A stretch of DNA of 64,000 nucleotides. Source: Steromphala cineraria (taxonomy: Eukaryota; Mollusca; Gastropoda; Trochida; Trochidae). Position 1 is the stretch's first letter, and every line of letters starts with the position of its first letter. The DNA lies in the NCBI GenBank assembly GCA_916613615.1, contig OU744732.1:50056227-50120226 (forward strand), given 5' to 3'. The position numbers were made by a program, and so were the translations under genes. The notes beneath the pieces were generated by a model, which worked only from the letters and a program-made list of their open reading frames with translations, made no database searches and had not been told where the DNA came from. Below, piece after piece: positions 11,956-22,500 of the stretch.

Positions 11956-12045
11956 CGGAAGTTAAGACACGCTATTTTCACAACGAAAGAGTACTCAAGG
12001 GAGGTAATAAATCAGGGGAGATAAGACCCTTATCGCAGGGGACTA
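11947..12045 (-). repeat. Right terminal and subterminal inverted repeat of the ISL2EU-like element
   Basis: Reverse complement of the left end: the outer block (ending GGGGACTA at 12045) matches exactly, the middle is diverged and slightly longer, and the inner block attgctcaccggaa at 11947-11960 overlaps the start of the transposase gene. Confidence 0.85.
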
Positions 12046-12047
12046 TA

Positions 12048-12385
12048 GAGAAGAAATATATATTTTAGGGACGCTTCAATGTACAAGCGTCCTACACAAA
12101 TAAGATAGAAACACTCTTTACATGAAAATTACTATGAACCTACACAAGAAGTTTAGCCAACAATTAAAATAAATCCCTAATATGAAAAGAAAGAATATAC
12201 ATACACTTTGGTGGGCCTATAGTTCCTAACATGCGTTTTTATGCTTTCCAAAACAGAATACATCGGCCATGCGGCCGCCAAATCCAACATCCGGTCCAAT
12301 ACGAAGGGCGATAACTCTTAAACCCTACACTAAAAGATACCACTAGTGATACAAATAAAGCGCCTGTTAATTGTGTAACAGAACA
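12048..12385 (-). repeat. 5' LTR of the BEL/Pao element, second part
   Basis: Continues the LTR after the DNA transposon. It contains a short hairpin (ggacgctt / aagcgtcc at 12068-12091) and ends TAACAGAACA, the complement of the LTR start at 4880. Its layout (tttggtggg, then a GC-richer block, then a gataactctta stretch) loosely resembles the end of the LTR at 43390-43638. The boundary is inferred from the inverted decamer only. Confidence 0.45.
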
Positions 12386-12620
12386 CGAATCATTAACGAA
12401 TGTCCCGTATATTCGTAACTGTTCTTAATTATTTCGTTCACATTCGTACAAAATTCGTAAACAGTTCGTAAATTATTCGTATTTGTTTTATAGGGTTTAT
12501 GCATGAAAAGCTACGAATTTTCGTAAACGTTTTATACACAAGTGAAATTGGTGTTCACGAATTTTGCCGTATGTTTACGAATTTAGACAATCACATATTC
12601 GTGACAATTCCCCCGTAGTG
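12386..12620. repeat. Cluster of TTCGTAA / TTACGAA words in both orientations
   Basis: About ten occurrences of attcgtaa, ttcgtaaa, acgaattt and close variants lie within about 230 bases. No open frame and no clear terminal repeats were found. It could be a short simple-repeat-derived element; function unknown. Confidence 0.55.
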
Positions 12621-13660
12621 AGGTATAGGGACTTGAGGTAGTGTACTTTTCTACGCTCGCTTGGCATGTATCAATTATAAGAGGATTCTTCTCGAAGACT
12701 CACACAACCAGAAACTGTATATACATGTCTCTGACACAACAAAGCATTTTTATCTTTTATTACAAAAACAAGTAAAGCTTACATCATTCCATTCAACACT
12801 ACAGTCTAGTTAGTTTCCTCATTCCTGCCTACCGACAACCTATTTTAGTTACGTAGCCCAGGGCGTAGCATCCATTATAAAGAAAACCCGGGTTTACACA
12901 TGATTTCTTGGTCAAAATTGTGTTTCTGTTATTTTAATTTAAATGACAGACGAGAGACTAGAGGGTCAACGCCAAGTTCCGAGCAGTTTGTCTCTGTGAT
13001 GGTAATACCACACTTGGATGTATGGACAGATGTCATGACCTTAACTTGAGATGGATCGCGGAAAACTGCCCAGTCTCTCAGAAAGAGTTTGTGCCTGTTA
13101 AATTCTTATTAGTGATCTTGACAAATGATTGCTTTCACAGCTCTCTTGTTCTGTATTTCCACTGGTTTTATCAGTGTAAAAACAAAACATGAGATGTGGA
13201 AGAAATCATATGTTATTTTCTTAAACACTTGGTGTACTACACTATTATCAATATTCGTTGATATATGAAGAGCCATAATTATTATGTGTGTAATGTAGAC
13301 CTTACGCAACACTAATCATGTAATCGTGTTTGTTTAGTTAACCACACATTTATTAAAAGAATTGGTTACCAAATGATAGAAGTTGACTATTAATAGTTTA
13401 TAATTGTTTAAAAAACGTGAATGTGTCATATTAAACTAACCCATCAAGTGACTTAGTCAGTGCTTTGGAAGCTATACGTATTATGCTCTGTAACAGTGTC
13501 AGAGGTGGGATAATGAGATAAACCTCAAAGTAATGCATCCTTGTTGATCTTTAACATGACATGTCTTCAGATTCAGGGGTGATTTATCTTGTAAAATATT
13601 AATATAGACCGGTGCTTAAGGACAACGCTCCTTGTCTGTACTGTTAATTGGAAAACGTTT
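12621..13660. other. Intergenic DNA, nothing recognised
   Basis: No convincing coding frame, inverted repeat or RNA gene seen. It separates the nested transposons from the receptor gene. Confidence 0.5.
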
Positions 13661-13662
13661 TA

Positions 13663-14009
13663 AAGGGGCAGTAGCACGTTTTTAGATAATTTTATATTTT
13701 AAATATTTCATTGATAATTGTAAGTTAATGCTAAATGTATTAATTTGACAGGGTCAAAACTCACATTCAACAAGACAATCATCAGAGGACAAAGTATGGA
13801 GATTCACATAAAATCCATTGGCGGCCATTTTGTGTGAACACCTTAATTCAGTTTTGGTTAGATAAATGAATCTCATGGCTAAACTTTACATTATGTATTT
13901 GATTAGTACTGCTCCATTTAGTTTAAAAACATTCTTTCAATTCGAACCATTAATTTTCATTTTCCTGACATCACCTTATATTCCCCATAAAAACGTGCTA
14001 CTGTCCCTT
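13663..14009. mobile_element. MITE with AAGGGGCAGTAGCACG termini
   Basis: AAGGGGCAGTAGCACGTTTTT at the left is matched by its complement ending CTACTGTCCCTT at 14009, with TA on both sides (13661-13662, 14010-14011). 347 bp, non-coding. A diverged copy in the opposite orientation follows at about 14195-14412. Confidence 0.75.
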
Positions 14010-14194
14010 TAAAGGATCGGGCAATAAGTAAACACAGTTATATTACAAACCTCGTAACACGTTTTCAAACCGTCCATGCATAACAACAAAAACGAACGCT
14101 GAAGTTATACAAAGTCTAAGAAAATATTTCACTTTGTAGATATAAGTTATAAAAGTGTGCAAACTCCCTGGAAAACGCAGAGAAACGAGTTTTT

Positions 14195-14412
14195 AACAAA
14201 ATTCTTGGGGGAGCATTTAAGGTTTTCACACAAAAATGTCAGCCAATGGACTTTATGTGAATCTCTACAATTTGTTTCCTACCTATATGGGGTGTGTGTA
14301 ATGAGATTTATGACACTATCAAAACAAAAAAATGTAGCATTAACATACATTAATCAGTGAAACATTTTGAACATAACATTTTTAAAAAAACGTGCCCATG
14401 CCCCTTTCATAC
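14195..14412. mobile_element. Diverged, partial inverted copy of the MITE at 13663
   Basis: The inner stretch ttcacac..caatggacttta.tgtgaatctc matches the complement of the 13663 element, and the end aacgtgcccatgccccttt resembles its terminus. The other terminus is not clear. Confidence 0.5.
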
Positions 14413-16300
14413 CTAAATCTACTTTTTAACCTCTAATCCCTTAATTCTGTTCTCTTTGTAACATTCAATACCCTTCCAATTCTCTCTGTTTAGCTCCCAT
14501 TACTCTCGTTAAGCAAATTGCATTTCTTTTATTTTGATTATAACACTGGAAGTCTCTTCTAATGTTTCCCTTTCTGCTGTAACAATAGTCTCCCGAACTT
14601 CTGGCCGTATATTTTGTTAGTGGCTTTGATTATTTTCGCTATTTCTTTTTGTTTTGAATGGCGGATTAGAACAAATAACCAAACTTGACATAGTTATTAA
14701 CATAAAAAAATAGAAAACAAATCGAATATATAAAATTTGACGTGCTGTGTGCAAAAGGGAATTCCCTCCCGAATATTTGTGGAACAAAAAATACCCGGTC
14801 GAACTGGCCGTTTAAAAGTTGTCCCATAACTTTCTGGTCGCATACTTGTCCCAGAACTATTTCCTCAAGTAGGCTATCAGTTGACATTGTCTATTCAAAT
14901 GTCTATTTATACTGTATTCGAAACGAAATACATCACTCAGTAGAAAAATCTTTCGTCGAAAGTTTAATGTCATATTGACGTGTTTTAATAAAAAATAAAG
15001 TAGGCCTACTTAATTCGACGTCAAATTATGTAGCCTACAGTAGGCCTACAAGAGTGGAATATAGCTTTTAATGAACCCGTTTTCGGTTACATCATCTTTA
15101 TGTGTGTAGGTTTCACAACGCGTCTCAGTTACCGCAATAGCGTCCGATGGGTATCAAGTTGGGCGGCAACTGATGCTGTTCCATCTTCTCATGGTTGGTC
15201 GCAAAATATTGCTAAAAATACCTCGAATACAGTAAAAATACTATTAAAAAAATTACAGTTTGAAAACATATTGCAAGGATAGTTTAAATGAAACCTGGTT
15301 TTAAAAACCTTTGCTACTGCACATCCGCAACAGTCAGATTGGGCTATTTTAAGGTTTATGCTGTTTTGTATATTTTTCACTGAAAGTGTGAGATAAAAAA
15401 ATTAAAAAATTAAATAATGAGTTAGTTTGATAAAAAAACAACGACTATGTTATATTTGTGAACATAAGTATTTGTTTTATGATAAAATTTATTTCACTAA
15501 TTAACCTTAAGTACTAATGAAAATTTCTAAAAAAGGGTAATGTTGACAATGAAGAGTTATCTCCCCTGGATGTTAATTTTCATTGATGTGGCTAAATTGA
15601 AAGTGAATATCTCTGTTATCCCCTGGTGACATATGTTTTTTTCTTTTTAATCTTATTCTAGTGTGTATTAACTATAAAATATATAATTTTCAAAAACATC
15701 TTAATACGAGAAATCATTTTTTTTTTCATAAAAGAATAATATTTTACAAAAATAATCATACAAAAAAAAGGTTATTTGTATGAATTTACTTCATATTATT
15801 TTCAAGTTCCTTTTTTCTGACTTAGTTTATTTCCATACTGCAATGCCTTAATAGAAAAACATTTAAGTAACAATTATATTCAAAAGTTATCTCGAAAAGG
15901 AGTTTTTAAATTATTGTATTTTCAGCATTGGGTGCCCTAACGGATGGGCTTCGAGCCAAAACTGTGGTGACATGGTATTTTTATGACACAATTTGATTCA
16001 CGACATATTTTTCAACAAAATAAGACCAAATTTGTCTATTTCTTAATACCTCGATATTTTGTATCCAACCTCCTTAAGTAAGATAATTTCATTACATTAC
16101 ATTAGTACAAAATAAAATTCATATCTCAAATGATCAAAGTTTTCACAAAGTCAATATTGACAAGACTTGCGTGGGATCTATTTTTTGGTCTTAAAATTGT
16201 TACCGAAGCTTTTAAAACTATCTCCTTGTCGACATACATCAAATATATGAATTAATTTGCACATAAGATAACAAAAAGGACAAAATAATCTCGAAAACAG
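14413..16300. other. Upstream intergenic region, nothing coding recognised
   Basis: AT-rich, with several short frames that show no domain, codon pattern or splice context. It precedes the receptor gene and may hold its distal regulatory DNA. Confidence 0.45.
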
Positions 16301-16378
16301 TTTTTTCGCAAGGCGTTTGTCGATTATTTTCCCTTTGTGGTTCCATAAGAAAAAAATCCGCGAATTATTTAACGGAAA

Positions 16379-16386
16379 TGACGTCA
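16379..16386. promoter_or_regulatory. CRE-like TGACGTCA upstream of the receptor start codon
   Basis: A perfect palindromic TGACGTCA lies 102 bases before the ATG at 16488, inside the likely promoter or 5' UTR region. It is the consensus site for CREB/ATF bZIP proteins. No TATA box was seen nearby. Regulatory role inferred from sequence and position only. Confidence 0.35.
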
Positions 16387-16487
16387 ATTTGCACGCGCTA
16401 GGTCGACAAACGCCCGGATGTGTTATGGCGTTGAATTGATAGAGGATTTTCTTCATTGTTTACAGTTGTTTTGATAATGAAAAACCT

Positions 16488-16527
16488 ATGATGACAACCT
16501 CGGCCTTTCTGTTGATCCTTTTGATTG
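16488..16527 (+). CDS. Receptor exon 1: start and signal peptide
   Basis: Two ATG codons in tandem (16488, 16491) open a 13-codon exon coding a hydrophobic stretch (FLLILLI). It ends in phase 1 at a GTAAGA donor. Exon 2 at 20706 completes it with ALSQG, giving a typical signal peptide with a likely cleavage near the A-L-S-Q junction. Which ATG is used cannot be told. The exon is too short to be seen as an open frame; it is supported by the phase match and the peptide's character. Confidence 0.75.
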
Positions 16528-19500
16528 GTAAGAATATTTTTGCACGTTTAATGAGGCATAAGTATACCGAAAATAAGTGTCTTTTTGGTTGGAAAAGGAA
16601 AAGTGCGCTCTGGCGCCATTTTGAAATGTAAAAGAACAGACGCGACCTGGCGAAGCGAGAAAAGTAGAATCGACTGACTGTATTAATAATTGCAAAGTCT
16701 ATTGATTGTGTTCCTGATCAAGATAACTCAATAAAGCTATCAGAAATACGTATATTATGATAAAGTGGCTATGATTATTATAAATTGGTTGCATTTGGCA
16801 ATATTTGATACGTAACCGCATTTCATTCACTAAGTCGGCTTCGCAGTTGTCGTTCAAAGTTTTTTTCAGCTGTTTGTTAAACATGAATTGATTGTTTTAT
16901 CAATAAGTTCGATAGATTCAACTCAATATGTCGAAGTCTTTTGATAACTTCACTAGATTAGAATCAGGGATGTCACGTGAGAGTAGATGCGGACTGAATA
17001 TTCTTATCAGTAACACATTTGATCTTAGGTACCAGAAATTGATAATTTATGCAGAAAGCTTGAGACCACAGTGTCAGTTGATAAAAAGTTGCTATTGTCG
17101 AAAACTTTCATCCAATTTGATTAATGGCCACCAGTAACTTATTTATCAATATCATCAAGTGTGAAGTACTGAAGAAATAGGTTGGCTTGTAAATTGTTAG
17201 TACAGTCAGCGGCCAAAAGTGAGTTCGCACTGACGTAGAATTAGACTTACATGTACTTACATGTTAATTTGCAATTTCGAAAATAATTTTCATGAATTAA
17301 ACATTTGTTGATTCATTTTTAATTCTCCGCAAGCTTGTCGGAAATCATCAGAGCTACAATATCATAACTTTCATTCAATTACCCAATGATTATTTAGAAA
17401 TATACATGTTATTTGATAACACATATGCAGGGATCACTTTGGACAGGGATTTGGGGATATTTACCCATTGATGTATTAAGATATCCCATTACCTAATGAG
17501 GGGAGAAAGTCTCATTGCAAAAATCAGAACTTTTATTTTTCTTCTTAAACATCCAGGGATTAGGAAGGGCAGGGGCCATGGGCCATTTGCACATTTTCTG
17601 AAAAAATGGCCCATTAAAATTTTGAAGTTTACTATTGACATATGGGCAATGGCCCCTTTAAAATGCAGAAAATTACTAAAAGCCATGAAAATGGCCCATT
17701 GTCAAAAGTGTCCTTCCCAATCACTGAACATCCCATTGCTTTCTCTGAAAATCCAATTATATTAGGCCAAGGGAAGATCTTTCTCCCTTTCATATTTTGA
17801 ACCAGGGTGATCCCTGCATATGAAACATGCCGATTACGTTTAACATGGCCGTCAATGGGACAATGAAATCACAAGTTGTACATGTGATGATTAAATTTGT
17901 GTCATTCGATAACTAATCAACGTAGAGATTAATGATAATTTCCTGAATGTAGCCGAGATGATTTCCAAGCCATATGCAAAATATCAAAACAAATGGACTT
18001 TTATTTGATTCATGAAAATTATTCTTGTAAATTATTTAATTGCTAATTAACATGTAAGTATATGAGAAATTACGTTGGTGCGAACTCACTTTTGGCCGCT
18101 GACTGTACTGTAAAGTCTGTATGTGACAGGGTGAGGTCTACATATAACTTCCTACCGGCTTCGGCTGGAGTGATATCTCTTTGGCCAAACAGGTAGTCAA
18201 CCCAGAGATCCTGGGTTCGAATCCTGTGTGGACATGAAAATATTTGTGTCCTTTGGCCTAAAACAGGGTTTTCATATAGTCAATCAAAACTGAGAGTCCT
18301 GGGAACTCTGTATATAATTTTGAGAGTCCTTTTCCTATCTCAAGAGTCTCAAAAGATATTATTGAGGATGTTTCATACTTGATATAGCAATAGGGCAAAC
18401 TGACCGGGGTTCGGACAGTGTTCCGATCCAAATATTTTCAAAGATTGTATTGTAAATTATTATCGGAAGAAAACCATTTTAAGAATATTTTGCCATCAGT
18501 AAGGAAGTTTATTATTTGATTATGAACTATTTTTGTAGAAATATTTTTAGATTAACTGAAAATAAAGGTTTTGGTTGTGTATATCAACTCGCCCGAGGTT
18601 CGGACAGTTTTGACCTGACTTCGGACAGTAGCACTCAAGTTTCCTGTACACATAACAGCTCTAATATTTTTCTCAAAAAAGTTCCTATTATCACCAAACA
18701 CACATTAACTCGTCTATTTACAATTATAAACCGTTAATTTGCAAATATGAATTAATATTTTAATAATATATGACCGCCTTTCCGATGGTGAACTTCTCGG
18801 CAACTCCCGAATGCGCCGTTCGAATTTGATGACGTCACAATGACATTTGCAAGCAATGACGCAAAAACATTGTACAGGCTAACCAAATGATTGAAGAGTA
18901 AATTATTTTGTCATATGTGTTGGTTGAATGTTTCTTCATGTCTCCTTAGCAATTGTTAGAGAATTTATATATTTTTCAATTCCCTATAAAGAAAAATTAT
19001 AAGTGTCCGAACCATGGTCAAAACTGTCCGAACAAAGGTCATTTTCATATATTTCGAAAATCCCAATATTTACTTCTAAATTCACTTTTTGATTGCAAAC
19101 TTTTATCGGAGTTTGATTATATAGTAGCTTCTTTTGTAAAACAAATAAAGCATATGATCTTTTGGTGCTTCTACATTTTCTGAACTTTGTGCAAACATTT
19201 TCATGAAAACAAATATTTCGCCAATTTCCTCAGTGAATCTGTTAATTGCCCCTGTCGGAAAAAGTAAGTTGGCAGATAGGTCTGATAAAAAAAAGTTTTA
19301 TCAAAAGAAATATATATCAAGACAGTTTGGAAAGAAACATTTTGAAACAAATGACTTGTAGATATTACATATATATCTGCGTCAGCTTCTAATCAAAAGT
19401 GTCCGAAGTTCGGGCGACCTCGGGTGGTGTCCGAACCTCGGTCAGTTTGCTCTAAAGGTTGATATAAATTTTCCTATAAAGTTATTGGTTGATGTTTTTA

Positions 19501-22500
19501 ATAAATACCATCTTGACATGAATTCATACTGAATTGTTGCTTTCATTAAGGGATGTAACAGAATTATACTGAGTCACAGTCTCACAGAGGACCCATATGA
19601 TTATTTTTTGGGGGTCCTGACAATTTGTTGATGTCATATTGTGTAAATGTTTGTGTGTGACAGTGTGTTTTTGTTATGCACAGAACCATTCTCGTTTTGA
19701 AATTAGCACTAGCCCGGTAGCCCATGGCTAGTGCAAAAGATGCTGGGCTAGTACAGCCGTGTCGGTTAAAGATACGCAGAGGGTAAAGAATACTACAGAA
19801 GTACAGATACCCACTTACATAAAAGTTAACCTAGTAATTGCACATTACGTGTTAGCTTGATTTTTTTGTTTTTTGTCTTTACATCTTTTTTTGAAACTTA
19901 AAAGATATTGAAAGGTTTTAGATTGCTTTAAAGGAGTAAGATGTTGAACAGCGGCACAAAACATTAACATGTTTGTACAAATTGACAAAATTCCTAACAA
20001 ATTAAGCGTCATCAAATATTTTCTCTTCTCCCATATCAAATGTGAATGGAAACAAAATGATTGATCCTACAATCAATATGTCATTCCTTGAACTTCTGAA
20101 AACAGTTTTAAAATCTATAAATACTATAAAATTGAAAATGTTGCAGTTAGGTGTATTCAAAACCTGCCTGCGTATCTTTAGCCTACAATTCCGGACGTTC
20201 CCAATATAGGGGGTGGTCGTTAGTTAACTTAGACTGTCTTTCATAAATGAAATTCAAAAATATTATTCTGCATTAGAATTATATTTTCCTGACATGACAG
20301 ATCAGTTATCTCTTAGGTGTGTATCTTTAGTATCTTTACCCGTCAGCACTGTATAGTGCAATGACTGTAAGTCCGAAGGACTAGTTGAGTTTAAAAAAAA
20401 AAATGATTATATCAGTGTATTTGGTTACCGGGTAGGTAGAATGTCTTTTGGCTAGTGTTTTCAGGAATGCACTAGTCCGAATGGCTAGTACCCCGATAGT
20501 ACTAATTTTGGCCCCTGAATGATTCTTATTTATGTTAATTTCAAAGTTTATTCAAGTAATGATTAATGATGTTTTATGTAAGTCTATTTAGTCAGTCTTT
20601 AGCAGATGACAAGTATTACAAACAGACAAAAATAACCTCAGATTCATGGTAGACTTTGGTAGTAGTTGATATATTTTTAATCTATTTTATATTTTTATTT
20701 TTCAGCTCTCTCTCAAGGAACAATTGACATAGAATTCTTACCTAACAAAGCCCCACCATTAGATATTCCTGATGACTATGACAAAATATTCAGCGTTCCT
20801 CTCAACCAGAGGATTAGTGTGCCAATTGAAGCATACATCACTGACAACAATGTCCGTGTAGAAACTGGAGATATGGCTTCTGCTGAATGGAGTGTAGAAA
20901 CCATAGACGTCTACTTTGCCAATGGAACCATTGGAGCTGATGCTTGGAAAGATAACGGTGGACAACTTTGTCAATGGGCGTACAATATCCCTTATCCTAA
21001 AAGACGAGATAGACGATTTTCTGAGTAAGTTCAGCAGATTTTCTCAAAAGGTTCAAATTGAGACTTTATACAATCATATTGAATGACACTCAGTTACAAC
21101 CTTGCATCTTTCGGACTGTTTACAAACAAAATATCTCTATTTATCCTGTTCCTAACTTCATTCAGCAATCAGGGCTAATAAATAATTAAACAATTTTTAA
21201 GGACATTTTAGGTTTATAAGTGATAAGCCATCATAAGTGGATCTCTAGACAATTCTAAATGTATGTACTCTTACAATTGAGATAAATTCATATATATATT
21301 TATATATATATTTACATGTTGATCTAAATTTATTTAGATTGATACTCTTAATGTTGTAGATGTTTGTTGGAAAATTATTACAATCTATAAATTGATTATA
21401 TTTTGTGTTTCAGATTTATCTGTGGTAATGCGACTTTATCATCAGCCACGACTCTTCCAACACTGACTGCATTTAAGGGACACATCATAGCTGAAGCAAT
21501 GTACCATAAGCATGTTGATGATCAGCAGGTTCCAGCTAATGCTAGAATATTTCGCTTCAAAGTATACTCACCTGGAACAACTACGGTTGTAGCTCAAAAG
21601 GATACTTACCCCATCCTTGTAACAGGTAAGATTTTGTATATCTGATGAATGATCTTTTGAGCTCTTTTTTTTCTTCTTCTTCTTCTTTGAGCTTTTTTTA
21701 CTTTAATACCCCACTGGAATGTACGCTTCCGCATAAAGTCATTGCCCTGTCCATCCATATTTGAATCATTTTAGTTTCCGGGGAAGAACTAAAAACCTGT
21801 ACGACCTAGCTCAATGAATCTTGGTTTGTGGATTAGTCACCATATGTAGATGTTCCTTTTGGTATTTTCAACTTCTTCAGATTTTTATTGATAGTCGTTT
21901 CCACGGAAACGTAACTTTTTTAGGGACCAATGGGATATGTCATCTTCTGCACATATTTCTAGTTCCTTCAGAGAGTCCTCCTGCAGACTCAGAATATATA
22001 TTTTTGGAAGTCCTTTCCCTATCTCAAGAGTCTTTAAAAAAATAATGCATGTTTCATACTTGAATAAAAGGACTTAAGGTTGATAAAGATTTACCTATAA
22101 TGAGATTGTTTATGGTTGAAATCATCTTAAAATTAATTCATACTGAAATATGGCGTTCATCAAAAGCTTGGATATTTGTAACAGAGAATATATAATATTG
22201 AGTCACAGGACCCATATTATTATTTTTGGAAGTCCTCTTGACATTGTCATCGTCAATATTCTCAGGTAAAGGTGAGTCCCGTAAAAACCTGCATCTGTCA
22301 TGATAATTAAGACCTATCAGATGAGTTAATAATTTTTGATCTTGTGACATTCACATTTGCATCTATTATGATATAGGGTCACCTTCAGATGAGGTCATCA
22401 GGGATTTGGAAAGACATCTTTGACAATGGGCCATTTTCAGGGTTTTGAGCACTACCGTATTCGTCCTATTAAGTGCCCCGGGCGCTAAGCTTAAAAAAAT

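Larger units (their letters stand above)
5098..12045. mobile_element. ISL2EU/IS4EU-like DNA transposon carrying YqaJ nuclease and THAP-DDE transposase
   Basis: The sequence starting TAGTCCCCTGCGATAAGGG at 5098 is found exactly reverse-complemented ending at 12045. The identity spans 27 bases if the palindromic flank CTATAG is counted. A second inner pair (ttccggtgagcaat at 5161 and its complement at 11947-11960) lies about 65-85 bp further in, just outside the two start codons. TA dinucleotides flank both ends (5096-5097, 12046-12047), consistent with a 2-bp target duplication. Two genes converge inside: a YqaJ nuclease on plus and a THAP-DDE transposase on minus. A DDE transposase paired with a YqaJ nuclease and a 2-bp duplication is what I recall of the Repbase ISL2EU (IS4EU) superfamily. 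The assignment is from memory; the two genes and the terminal repeats are seen directly. Confidence 0.88.

Noticed and set aside
18170..18235. tRNA gene
   Set aside because: A and B boxes are present but acceptor arms do not pair at the right distance; a SINE fragment is more likely.
20706..21024. Exon 2 as a separate small gene starting at an internal ATG
   Set aside because: It has a good acceptor and donor and joins in phase to exon 1 (signal peptide) and exon 3.
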